Of a DNA stretch of 64,000 nt, positions 1-9,310 are shown in pieces. Source of the DNA: JAEMQF01 sp963775015. GTDB taxonomy: Bacteria; Pseudomonadota; Gammaproteobacteria; Burkholderiales; Burkholderiaceae_C. The stretch lies in NCBI GenBank assembly GCA_963775015.1, contig CAVZHI010000012.1, positions 69,745 to 133,744 of the forward strand, read 5' to 3'. The notes under the pieces are model-generated. The model saw only the letters and a list, made by a program, of their open reading frames with translations. It did not search any database and had not been told where the DNA came from. A program made the translations under genes and the position numbers. Each line of letters opens with the position of its first letter. The first letter of the stretch is position 1.

Positions 1-1892
1 ATGAAAGGTGGTGGTTCCCTCGCTGTCCACGGCCCACACGTAGACCGCGCGCTCCAGCTGCAACAGGGCGACGAGCGCTTCGTCGTCGCGCAGGCGAATC
101 GCCACGTCGCCCGACTCCGCGGGCCGCGGCCGCAGCCTCTGCTCATAGTCGGGAAAGCGGTCCTTGATTCGCGCCTGAAGCTGGCGCCGCTGCGCATCGA
201 TCTCGCCGATGCGATGGCGCGTCTTCTCGGCCAGGGCCGGCAGCAAGGTGTCGATGGCACCGCCGGTGCCATCCAGGTATTTGCGCAGCGCACGCATCTC
301 GTTGCGCAATTGCTGATCGCGCCGCACCAAGGCGACGAGTTCCGGCGTTGCAGCGGCCGACCGGGCTGCCGCATCCTCGAGCGCTTCGCGCACGACGCCG
401 GTGGCCATCCAGTCGGCCATCTGCAGCGGCACCAGGCTCGCATCGGTGGCGCTGGCGCCCGCCGCTTCCAGGTAGGCCTCGGCGATCAGATCGCGCAAGT
501 CCAACCGCATCCCGATGCGTTCGACATGGTCGGCGTTGACCGCCGCCATCATGTGTTGCATCGCAGTTTGCAGCAACGGCAGGGCGGCTTCGCGCTGCGG
601 CTTCGCAGCGGAGCGCCAAAGGGCAACCCCTTGCAGCCCCAGCGCCTGCGCGGTGAAAAAATGTTCGGGTCCGTGCAGGCGCGCCGTTTCAGCGGCGAAC
701 TGCTCGAACAGCGCCGCCGCCTCGGCTTCGCGCGCAGTGGCCAGATAGACCAGGCCTCGCTCGAGCGGCAACACCGTGCGTTGTTTCAGCGTTTCGTCGG
801 CAGCCGAATGGGCGTCGATGTCGGCGAGCAGCTTCGACGCTTCGATGCTGGAACGCTGGCCGACCAAGGCCAACAGCAACGCACGAGCGCGATCGAGCCG
901 CGCCGGGTGGGTTTCGTCAAGGCCGCGCTGCGCGAGCACCGCATCGGACTTGCGCGCCAGATCGGCGGCGTCGCTGAAATCGCGTTTGTCGAAGCGGATT
1001 TCGGAGGCCCTCAAGTACAGGTCGGCTTGCTGCAGCGGCGAGAGCTCGAATTCGCGCGAGACGCGCACGTAGTCGTTCAGCGTGCGCTCGGCGTCTTCAT
1101 AGCGGCGCCCCGCGCGTTGCGCGTCGAGCCGGCGTGACACGGTCTGGCCGATCTCATTGGCCACGGCATTTCGGCTCGGGTCGGTGAAACTGGCCAGCAG
1201 CCGCCAGGCGCTGCGTGCATGGTCTTCGGCTTCCAGCGCGAGCCGAATCCCGGCATCGTGCCGGCCCGCATGTTGCTCCAGAATCGAATCGGCCATCGCG
1301 CCGTGGCTCAGCGCGCGGTCGTCCAGCAGGCGAAAAGGCATCCATCGGCTGCTGCCGATCTTGTTGCTCGCCACGCGTGCGCGCATCTGGCGCAGCTTGC
1401 GCCTGGCCGCGTCGTCATCAAGCTGCTGCGCGTAGTCCAAGGCGATGAAGGCCATATAGAGCGCTCGCGTTTCCGAGTTCGGCGCGTTCGCCTCGGCATA
1501 ACCGCGATAGCGGTTCCCTCGGCGATCTCGCCGCGGGCGAGCAGGACCGCACCCAGTTCCACCATCCAAGTCGCATCCGGCAAGTGTTGCGTCGCTTGGC
1601 GCAACATCACCTCGCGCGCTCGCTCGTCCCCCAGGCGAATGGCGGCAGTGTTCTTGTCGGCGAAGTGGTTGCGCAACGACAGGAAGGTCGAGTTGCTCGG
1701 CACCGGCTCGGCCAGCACCTCGCGCAAGTTGCGCTCCTCACGCGGCGAGAGGCGCTTGAATTCGGTCGCGATCTCGGTGTATTGGGTCCACCCCGACGTC
1801 GAGCACAAAGCAGCAACTGTGAACAGCAGCACCGGGCGCCACCGCCGAGCACTCGCACGGGCCGTTCGATTCAAGTGCGAGTCCATGGCCAT
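1..1892 (-). CDS. TPR/CHAT-type secreted or membrane protein (5' part, frameshifted, runs off the window)
   Basis: Reading the minus strand from an ATG at 1892 gives a basic N-terminus and a hydrophobic stretch (RPVLLFTVAALCSTSG) that looks like a signal peptide or anchor. A long alpha-helical, TPR-like region follows. The last readable residues, ending DEALVALLQLERAVYVWAVD, resemble the sequence that precedes the CHAT (caspase-like peptidase) domain in TPR-CHAT proteins, so the catalytic domain should lie left of base 1. The frame breaks once near 1500-1520: GEIAEG continues one frame over as RGYAEANAPNSETRALYMAF. This is probably a single-base deletion or sequencing indel, because both sides keep good coding character. 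The long plus-strand open frame opposite it is an antisense artefact. The family call is inferred from the pattern and the domain itself is not visible. Confidence 0.6.
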
Positions 1893-2014
1893 CCACTCCC
1901 GAGCAGGCGCTTCTCGACGAATCGGCCAGCGTGGCTCACCCAAGAGTCGCCAGACCGCCCGCACCCATGGGTGCGAGGATCCATCCTAAATTCAAACTGA
2001 AGTGGACGCCACCC

Positions 2015-3749
2015 CTAGTTCGCAGGCCTGCTCATGCCGCCGAGCGCGTGCATCGATCCCGCCGCCGCCCGACTCTCCTCCTGCAATCGCAACACCCGCC
2101 GCTGCACCTTGCCCGTCGTCGTCATCGGCAAGGCGTCGATGAACTCGATCTCTTTCGGGTATTCGTACGGCGCGAGCTTGCCGCGCACGTGGTCTTGGAG
2201 TTCCGCGATGAGCGCATCCGACGCCACGATGGCCGGCGGCGAGTACGACGTAGGCCTTGACGATGGCGCCGCGCTCCGGGTCAGGCTTGGGAACCACTGC
2301 CGCGTTCGCCACCGCCGGATGTTTGACGAGGCAGTTCTCGACTTCGCTCGGCCCGATGCGGTAACCCGCGGCCTTGAACATGTCGTCGCTGCGGCCCTGG
2401 TACCAGAAGTAGCCCTGCGCGTCCATCACGGCCATGTCGCCGGTGCGGCACCAGCTGTCGTCGACGTTGCCGGTGAACTTGGCGCGAGTCGCCTCCTCGT
2501 TCTTCCAGTAGCCGAGGAAGAACACCGGGTCCGGCGCGCCGTGCACGTCGCGCCGGTGCACTGCCACGTCGCCGGCGACGCCGCTCGGGCACTCGCGCCC
2601 CGCGTCGTCGATCACGGCGATGCGGTGCCCGGGGTAGGGCCGGCCCATGCTGCCGGGGCGCGCCGGCCAAGCGGGGTGGCGGCGGCCCTTGGCGTCGACG
2701 TAGGAACCGCAATTGCCGACGAGGTAGTTGATCTCGGTCTGGCCGAACATCTCGTTCACGCTCACGCCGAGTTCGTTGCGGCAATAGTCGAACACGGTGT
2801 CGCCGACCGCCTCGCCCGCGCTCATGATGGCGCGCAGGCGCAGCCGGTACTTCTTCTTCGGCTGCGGCTCGGCCTTCAGCATCGCTTTGAGCGCAGTCGG
2901 GAACAGAAACGTGTGCGTCACGCCGTGGCGTTGCATCAGCTCGAACGCCTGTTGCGGCGCGAAGCGGCCCTGGTAGCCGACGATGGCGCGCCCGAAATAG
3001 AGCGTCGGCAGGAGCGCGTCCATGAGCCCACCGGTCCACGCCCAATCGGCCGGTGACCAGAACGTGTTCGCGCCGTGCGGAAACCAGTTCTGGCTGCAGA
3101 CGAAGCCGCTCAGGTTGCCGATCAGCGCGCGATGCGGAACGAGTGCGCCTTTCGGAGGGCCGGTGGTTCCGCTCGTGTAGATGAGCATCGCCGGATCGTC
3201 GGCATTCGTCTGCACCGCAGCGAATGGGGACGATTCGCGCAGCAGCAGTTCGCGCCAGTCGGTATCGCCCTGACGCGCCGCGTCGCCTGCGGCGATGACG
3301 TGGCGCAGCAGCGGGCACGAGGCGCGCACGGCAAGCAGGTTTGCGATCGACGTTTCGTCAGCGATTGCGATCACCGCTTCGCTGTGCTGGAGGCGGTATT
3401 GCAGCGGATCGGGGCCGAACAGCATCGTGAGCGGCATCGCGACCGCGCCGATCTTGTACAGCGCCATGTGCGAGACCGCGGTCTCGAAGCGCTGCGGCAT
3501 GATGATCGCGACCCGATCGCCGCGTTGCACGCCCAGCCTCAAGAGCGCGTTCGCGAGGCGATTGGCGTTCTGGTCGAGGTCAGCGTAAGTGAAGCGCCCG
3601 GCGCGGCCGTCTTCATGTTCGTAGTGGATCGCCACCGCGTGCGGCGTGTCGCGCGCCCAGCGTGCGCAACAGACTTCGGCGATGTTGAACGTTTTCGGAA
3701 CCTGCCAGCGAAAGCCGGCGTGCAATGTGGTGTAGGCAGCGTGGGGCAT
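2015..3749 (-). CDS. Acyl-CoA synthetase (AMP-forming), one frameshift near the 3' end
   Basis: This is an adenylate-forming enzyme that activates a carboxylic acid to its CoA thioester through an acyl-AMP. The AMP-binding P-loop-like motif LIYTSGTTGPPKGA and the downstream FFLGYWKNEEAT and SWCRTGDMAVMDAQGYFWYQGR motifs are visible. Its overall pattern resembles the medium-chain/acetoacetyl-type acyl-CoA synthetases. After AIVKAYVVLA the frame shifts near 2230-2240. The true C-terminus (SDALIAELQDHVRGKLAPYE, then the catalytic lysine region TTTGKVQRR) continues one frame over and stops at 2015. Without the shift the protein would end in nonsense, so I infer a one-base sequence error or a recent mutation. 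Full length would be about 577 residues. Start ATG is at 3749; the GNAT gene lies 40 bp upstream. Confidence 0.85.
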
Positions 3750-3789
3750 GGCCGCAGCCTAGCCGCAGGTTCAGCGCGTGCCCATCGGG

Positions 3790-4386
3790 TCAAGTGCGTA
3801 GTGGTTTGGGCGCGCCGTCGTTGAGTGGTGTGCCGGGCACTCCGGGCGGGCCGAACGCCTGCAGCGCAGCTCCGGTGATGCGGCAAATCCGCCAATCGGG
3901 CATGACGGTCGCGCCCATGCGCTCGTAGAAGCGGATCGCGTTCGCGTTCCAATCCAGAACGCTCCATTCGAAGCGGCCATAGTTGCGCTCCACCGCCAGG
4001 CGCGCCAGGCGCGTCAGCAGCGCCTCGCCGATGCCCTGGCCGCGCTGCGTGGTCTTCACGTACAGGTCTTCCAGGTACAGACCGGGCTGGGCGAGGAAGG
4101 TCGAGAAGTTGGTGAAGAACAGGGCGAAGCCGACGACGCTGCCGCGCTGCCCCGGGGCGTCGCCCACTGCGGCAAGCTCGGCGACGATGCATTCGGCGGC
4201 GGGCTTTTCGCCGAACAGGTGCGGTCGCAACTTCTCCGGCGTGACTTGCAGCAGGTGCGTGAGTTTTTCGAAATCGGCGAGCTCGCGGATCAGTTCGACG
4301 ATCGCTTCAACGTCGCGCAATTGCGCCGGGCGGAGCAGCAATCGCGCTGCGATCGGGTTGGCAGTGGGGGGGGCGGAGGTGGGCAT
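3790..4386 (-). CDS. GNAT family N-acetyltransferase (diamine acetyltransferase-like)
   Basis: This 198-residue protein has the GNAT fold signature. An N-terminal beta1-alpha1 segment (LRPAQLRDVEAIVELIREL) leads to the acetyl-CoA pyrophosphate loop QRGQGIGEALL (Q/RxxGxG/A type) and the C-terminal WSVLDWNANAIRFYERMGA. The ADFEKLTH and LEDLYVKTTQRGQGIG motifs are typical of the spermidine/diamine (SSAT-like) subgroup, so a polyamine or thialysine-type amine is a likely acceptor, though not proven. The gene is minus-strand, 40 bp upstream of the acyl-CoA synthetase, and could share its transcript. It is divergent from the alpha/beta hydrolase gene that starts at 4443. Confidence 0.85.
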   Translation of the reverse strand: MPTSAPPTANPIAARLLLRPAQLRDVEAIVELIRELADFEKLTHLLQVTPEKLRPHLFGEKPAAECIVAELAAVGDAPGQRGSVVGFALFFTNFSTFLAQPGLYLEDLYVKTTQRGQGIGEALLTRLARLAVERNYGRFEWSVLDWNANAIRFYERMGATVMPDWRICRITGAALQAFGPPGVPGTPLNDGAPKPLRT

Positions 4387-4442
4387 GGTTCAGATTGTGG
4401 CAGCAGGCACGCGCGCCACGCCGCCTGCCCTACAGTGCGGGG

Positions 4443-5366
4443 ATGAACAAGCCCTATACCGTGCTGCGCGAACCGGCGCACCACCACGACACGCTGCGCG
4501 GGCTGCGCTATCACACGCTGCACTGGGGGAATCCGAGCCTGGCGAGCGCATCGCGCCCGCCGCTCATCATGGCGCATGGCTGGATGGACGTGGGCGCGTC
4601 GTTCCAGTTTGTCGTCGACGCACTTGCGGCGCTCGAAGGGCCGGTGCGCTATGTGATTGCCCTGGACTGGCGCGGCTTCGGCCTGACGCAAACGCCCGCT
4701 GCCGATTGTTATTGGTTCCCCGATTACCTGGGCGACCTCGACGCGCTGCTTCACCTCGTGTCGCCGGATGCGCCGGTGGACCTGCTCGGCCACAGCATGG
4801 GCGGCAACGTCGCCATGACGTACGCCGGCGTGCGCCCGCAGCGCGTGCGCAAGCTGATCAACCTCGAGGGCTTCGGCATGCCGCGCACGACGCCGAGCAC
4901 CGCGCCGGACCGCTACGCAAAGTGGCTCGACGAACTTCGCGAGCCGGCGCGGCTGCGCAGTTACGAGAGCGTGCAAGCCGTTGCCGAGCGCCTGCGCAAG
5001 ACAAACCCGCGCCTGCCCGAAGAACGCGCGGCGTGGCTCGCGCCACATTGGTCGCGCCAGCAGCAAGACGGGCAGTGGGAACTGCTCGGCGACCCAGCGC
5101 ACAAGCGCGTGAATCCGGTGCAGCACCAGGTCGAAGAATCGCTCGCGTGCTGGAAGCGCATCACCGCGCCACTGCTCTGGGTCGAGGGCGACCGCACCGA
5201 CATCGGCAAGTCGTGGAGCGGCCGCTACACACGCGACGAGTTCGAAGCGCGCCTGGCGCATGTGGCGAGCGTGCAGAAGCAGCGCCTGATGGACGCCGGC
5301 CACATGCTGCACCACGACCAGCCCGAAGCGCTGGCACGCTGCATCAGCGCCTTCCTCGACGCCTGA
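4443..5366 (+). CDS. Alpha/beta-fold hydrolase
   Basis: The 307-residue product has the classical alpha/beta-hydrolase layout: oxyanion HG at about residues 45-46 (IMAHGWMDVG), the nucleophile elbow GHSMGG with Ser118, an acidic residue in WVEGDRTDIG, and the catalytic His in MDAGHMLHHDQP near the C-terminus. It is probably a cytoplasmic esterase, lipase or C-C hydrolase. The substrate cannot be read from sequence. I chose the ATG at 4443, where homology-like sequence begins. An upstream in-frame start at 4395 would add 16 unlikely residues. The gene ends 81 bp before prfB on the same strand. Confidence 0.85.
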   Translation: MNKPYTVLREPAHHHDTLRGLRYHTLHWGNPSLASASRPPLIMAHGWMDVGASFQFVVDALAALEGPVRYVIALDWRGFGLTQTPAADCYWFPDYLGDLDALLHLVSPDAPVDLLGHSMGGNVAMTYAGVRPQRVRKLINLEGFGMPRTTPSTAPDRYAKWLDELREPARLRSYESVQAVAERLRKTNPRLPEERAAWLAPHWSRQQQDGQWELLGDPAHKRVNPVQHQVEESLACWKRITAPLLWVEGDRTDIGKSWSGRYTRDEFEARLAHVASVQKQRLMDAGHMLHHDQPEALARCISAFLDA

Positions 5367-5447
5367 GCGACGCACGGCCTCGCGGCGCGACTCGCCCCCA
5401 TGTCAAAATCGCCGCCTTCTTTCTCTTTCACCGAAGCGGGCTTCCCC

Positions 5448-6552
5448 ATGGACATCGAACATGTCAACGCGATCGCCAACTCACTGGCCGATCTGACACA
5501 ACGCACGCTCGCCCTCCGGGGGTATCTTTGACTACGACCGCAAAGCGCTGCGCCTGAACGAAGTCAACGCCGCGCTCGAGAACCCGAAGGTCTGGGACGA
5601 ACCGAAGCGCGCGCAGGAGCTCGGGCGCGAGAAGCGCATCCTGGAAACCGTCGTCCAGACGATCGACCACCTGACGAGCAACCTCGCCGACAACACCGAA
5701 CTGTTCGAGATGTCGAAAGCCGAAGACGACTTCGCCGGCATCAAGTCGATCGAGCTCGAGGCCGCCAAGTTGGAGGCGAGCGTGGCCGAGATGGAGTTTC
5801 GGCGCATGTTCAACAACCCTGCCGACCCGAGCAATTGTTTTCTCGATCTGCAGGCCGGCGCCGGCGGCACCGAGGCGTGCGACTGGGCGCAGATGTTGCT
5901 CCGCCAATACCTGCGCTACTGCGAGCGCAAGGGCTTCAAGGCCGAAGTGATGGAGATGAGCGAAGGCGATGTCGCCGGGATCCGCAGCGCGACGATCAAG
6001 ATCGAAGGCGAATACGCGTTCGGCCTGCTGCGCACCGAAACCGGCGTGCACCGCTTGGTGCGCAAGAGCCCGTTCGACTCGGCCGGCGGGCGCCACACGA
6101 GTTTTGCGAGCGTCTTTGTCTACCCCGAAGTCGACGACTCGATCGAGATCGACATCAACCCGGCCGACGTTCGCACCGACACGTTCCGCGCCAGCGGCGC
6201 CGGCGGCCAGCACATCAACAAGACCGATTCCGCGGTGCGGCTCACGCACATCCCGACGAACATCGTCGTGCAATGCCAGAACGACCGCAGCCAGCACCGC
6301 AATCGCGACGAGGCGTGGCAGATGCTGCGCTCGCGCCTCTACGAACACGAAATGCGAATCCAGAAAGCGGCGCAGCAAAAGCTGGAAGACAGCAAGACGG
6401 ATGTGGGTTGGGGTCACCAGATCCGCTCCTACGTTCTCGACCAGAGCCGCATCAAGGACTTGCGCACGAACGTGGAGATCAGCAACACGCAGAAAGTGCT
6501 CGACGGCGATCTGGATCAGCTGATCGAGGCAAGTTTGAAGCAGGGGGTTTGA
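5448..6552 (+). CDS. prfB: Peptide chain release factor 2 (programmed +1 frameshift)
   Basis: RF2 recognises UGA and UAA stop codons and triggers peptide release. The first 27 codons from ATG 5448 end at an in-frame TGA (5529-5531). A +1 slip at CTT TGA C then gives a 367-residue protein, close to the 365 residues of the E. coli factor. Both hallmark motifs are present: the stop-codon-reading SPF tripeptide (RKSPFDSAGGRH) and the GGQ peptidyl-transferase motif (SGAGGQHINKTDSAVR). Synthesis is autoregulated, because low RF2 lets the ribosome pause at UGA and shift frame. The gene stands between the hydrolase gene and pepN, all on the plus strand. Confidence 0.97.
5514..5532 (+). promoter_or_regulatory. 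prfB programmed +1 frameshift site
   Basis: The sequence CTCCGGGGGTATCTTTGAC matches the canonical RF2 recoding site: a G-rich internal Shine-Dalgarno-like stretch, then TAT CTT TGA C. The slippery CTT codon (5526-5528) is followed by the TGA stop at 5529-5531. Moving one base forward gives GAC and opens the rest of the gene. Unlike the other frame breaks in this window, this one is functional. Confidence 0.95.
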
Positions 6553-6610
6553 CGTGGCCTGTGCCTGGCCTGTGCCGTCACCCCAACCGAACTGAAGAAA
6601 GAACTACATC

Positions 6611-9283
6611 ATGCTGCGTGAAGGCAATGCAACGCTCGTGCGCCGCGAGGAGTACCGCGCGCCGGCGTACTGGATCCGCTCGGTGGAGCTGAGCTTCGAC
6701 CTGGACCCGGCGAAAACGCTCGTCATCAACCGCATGCGCATCGAGCGCAACCCGGCGCTGGCGGGCGAGCCGCAGGCGCTGCGCCTGCACGGCGAAGAAC
6801 TGAACTTGTCGCGCGTGCTCGCAAACGGCGAGTCGGTGTCGTTCCGCCATGACAACGGCGACCTCGTGATCGACAACCCGCCGCCGGGTGAGTTCCTGCT
6901 CGAGATCCGCAACACCTGCGCGCCGGAGAAGAACACGCAGCTGAGTGGCCTCTACACCTCGGGCGGCGGGTTCTTCACGCAGAACGAGGCGGAGGGCTTT
7001 CGCCGCATCACGTATTTTCTGGACCGGCCGGACGTGATGGCGGTCTACACCGTTCTGCTGCGCGCCGACAAGGCGAAGTACCCGGTGTTGCTCAGCAACG
7101 GCAACCTGATTGAAGGCGGCGACTTGGACGGCGGGCGCCACTTCGCGAAATGGCACGACCCGCACCCCAAGCCGAGCTACCTGTTTGCCCTCGTCGCCGC
7201 GGATCTGGTGGCGCGCGAGCAGCGCGTGCGCAGCCGCGCCGGCACCGAGCATGTGCTGCAGATCTACGTGCGCCGCGGCGACCTGGAGAAGACCGAACAC
7301 GCGATGAACTCGCTCGTCGCCGCACTCGCCTGGGACGAAGCGCGCTTCAACCTGAGCCTGGATCTGGAGCGCTTCATGGTCGTCGCGGTGAGCGACTTCA
7401 ACGGCGGCGCGATGGAGAACAAGGGCCTGAACATCTTCAATACGCGCTACGTTCTCGCCAGCCCCGCAACCGCCGACGACGCCGACTTCGCGGCGATCGA
7501 ATCGGTGATCGGCCACGAGTACTTTCACAATTGGACCGGGAACCGCGTCACCTGCCGCGACTGGTTTCAGCTGAGTCTGAAAGAAGGCTTGACCGTGTTT
7601 CGCGATCAGGAATTTTCGATGGACATGGCGGCCTCGAGCAGCGCGCGCGCCGTGAAGCGAATCGACGACGTGAGCGCGCTGCGCGAGAGCCAGTTCGCCG
7701 AAGACGCGGGACCGATGGCGCACCCGGTGCGGCCGGATGCGTATCTGTCGATCGACAATTTCTACACCATGACGGTGTATGAGAAAGGCGCCGAAGTCGT
7801 GCGCATGATGCACACGCTCGTCGGGCGCGACGGCTTTGCCGCGGGAATGAAACTCTATTTCGAACGCTTCGACGGCCAGGCCGTGACGTGCGACGACTTC
7901 GCGCAGGCGATCGCCGACGCGAACCCGGGCAGCGAACTCGCGACCCGGCTCGAGCCCTTCAAGCGCTGGTACGCACAGGCCGGGACGCCGCGGATCAGCG
8001 CACGTGGCCGTTATGACGCCGCGGCGCGAAGCTATACGCTGGACTTCGAACAACGCGGCGCAGCCAGTGCGCTGCCGCAAGTGATTCCGCTCGCGCTGGG
8101 CCTGCTCGCGCGCGACGGCCAACCCTTGCCGCTGCACGTGGCGGGCAGCGACTCCGGCGCGGCGCCGCTGCAACAACACCTGTTCGTCTTCGATCAGGCG
8201 CGCGCGAGCCTCACCTTCACGGGCGTCGACAGCGAGCCGGTTCCCTCGCTGCTGCGCGGCTTCTCGGCGCCCGTCGTTCTCGACGACGGACTCGACGACG
8301 CCGACCTGCTGGTGCTGCTCGAACACGACAGCGACCCGTTCAACCGCTGGGAAGCCGGCCAGCGCCTCGCGCTGCGCTGCATGCTCGGCGCGATCCGCAG
8401 CAGCAGCGAACCGCTGCTCGACGAACGCCATGTCGGCGCGATGCGCAGCGTGCTGCGCCACGCGCTGCTCGACGCTGCGTTCAAGGAACGTGTGCTCACG
8501 CCACCGTCTGAAGCGTATGTGGCGGAGCAACTCGAGTCGCTCGACCCGCAGCGCGTGCACGCGGTGCGCGAACGATATCGCGTGCAACTCGCGCAAGCGC
8601 TGCGCGACGACTGGGCCTGGGCGTTCGACTCGCACCAGGTGGCCGGCGGCTACTCTCCCGACGCACAGAGCGCGGGCCGGCGCGCGCTGGCCAATCTCTC
8701 CTTGGCGATGTTGTGCCTGGACGGGCAGGCGAGCAGCAACGCCGCTTGGCCGCAGCGCGCCCTGGCACGCTGCGTCGCAGCGGGCCACATGACCGACTGC
8801 CAAGGCGCGCTCGACGCACTCATCCACAGCCACAGCGAGCTTGCGGCACCCGGGCTGCAAAGCTTTTTCGAGCGCTTCCGGCACGAGCCGCTCGTGCTCG
8901 ACAAATGGTTCAAGCTGCAGGCGCTCGCGCCGGAGCAGAGCGGCCAGGTGTTCAGCCGCGTTCGCGCGCTGTTGCAGCACCCGGATTTTTCGCTGCTCAA
9001 CCCGAACCGGGTGCGCAGCCTGGTGGCGGCGTTCTGCAACCTCAACCCGGCGGCGTTTCACCGCAGCGACGCCGCGGGCTATGTGTTCTGGAGCGAGCAG
9101 GTGCTCGCGCTGGACGCGATCAACCCGAAACTCGCGGCGCGCCTGGCGCGCGCGATGGACCGCTGGAAACGCCTCGCCGAACCCTACCGCAGCGCCGCGC
9201 GCGAGGCGATCAACCGCGTCCAGGCTCGCGCCGATCTGTCCAGCGACGTGCGCGAAATCGTCAACCACGCCTTGCAGAACTGA
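6611..9283 (+). CDS. pepN: Aminopeptidase N (M1 family zinc metallopeptidase)
   Basis: This 890-residue protein is a full-length PepN-type alanyl aminopeptidase that removes N-terminal residues from peptides in the cytoplasm. The exopeptidase motif GGAMENKG recognises the free amino terminus. The zinc motif HEYFHNWTGNRV (HExxH, first His at about residue 302) is followed by the third ligand Glu in LKEGLTVF. The C-terminal half is the usual helical domain of the proteobacterial enzyme. The gene follows prfB by 58 bp and precedes the phosphofructokinase gene by 27 bp, so the three may be co-transcribed. The long minus-strand open frame opposite it is a high-GC shadow. Confidence 0.96.
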   Translation: MLREGNATLVRREEYRAPAYWIRSVELSFDLDPAKTLVINRMRIERNPALAGEPQALRLHGEELNLSRVLANGESVSFRHDNGDLVIDNPPPGEFLLEIRNTCAPEKNTQLSGLYTSGGGFFTQNEAEGFRRITYFLDRPDVMAVYTVLLRADKAKYPVLLSNGNLIEGGDLDGGRHFAKWHDPHPKPSYLFALVAADLVAREQRVRSRAGTEHVLQIYVRRGDLEKTEHAMNSLVAALAWDEARFNLSLDLERFMVVAVSDFNGGAMENKGLNIFNTRYVLASPATADDADFAAIESVIGHEYFHNWTGNRVTCRDWFQLSLKEGLTVFRDQEFSMDMAASSSARAVKRIDDVSALRESQFAEDAGPMAHPVRPDAYLSIDNFYTMTVYEKGAEVVRMMHTLVGRDGFAAGMKLYFERFDGQAVTCDDFAQAIADANPGSELATRLEPFKRWYAQAGTPRISARGRYDAAARSYTLDFEQRGAASALPQVIPLALGLLARDGQPLPLHVAGSDSGAAPLQQHLFVFDQARASLTFTGVDSEPVPSLLRGFSAPVVLDDGLDDADLLVLLEHDSDPFNRWEAGQRLALRCMLGAIRSSSEPLLDERHVGAMRSVLRHALLDAAFKERVLTPPSEAYVAEQLESLDPQRVHAVRERYRVQLAQALRDDWAWAFDSHQVAGGYSPDAQSAGRRALANLSLAMLCLDGQASSNAAWPQRALARCVAAGHMTDCQGALDALIHSHSELAAPGLQSFFERFRHEPLVLDKWFKLQALAPEQSGQVFSRVRALLQHPDFSLLNPNRVRSLVAAFCNLNPAAFHRSDAAGYVFWSEQVLALDAINPKLAARLARAMDRWKRLAEPYRSAAREAINRVQARADLSSDVREIVNHALQN

Positions 9284-9310
9284 GGCCGAAAAAGCGAAGA
9301 GGAGACCGAC

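Noticed and set aside
1..1137. A long plus-strand open frame at the window start
   Set aside because: It lies opposite the TPR/CHAT-type gene, whose minus-strand reading has family-like sequence, and it has no recognisable motif.
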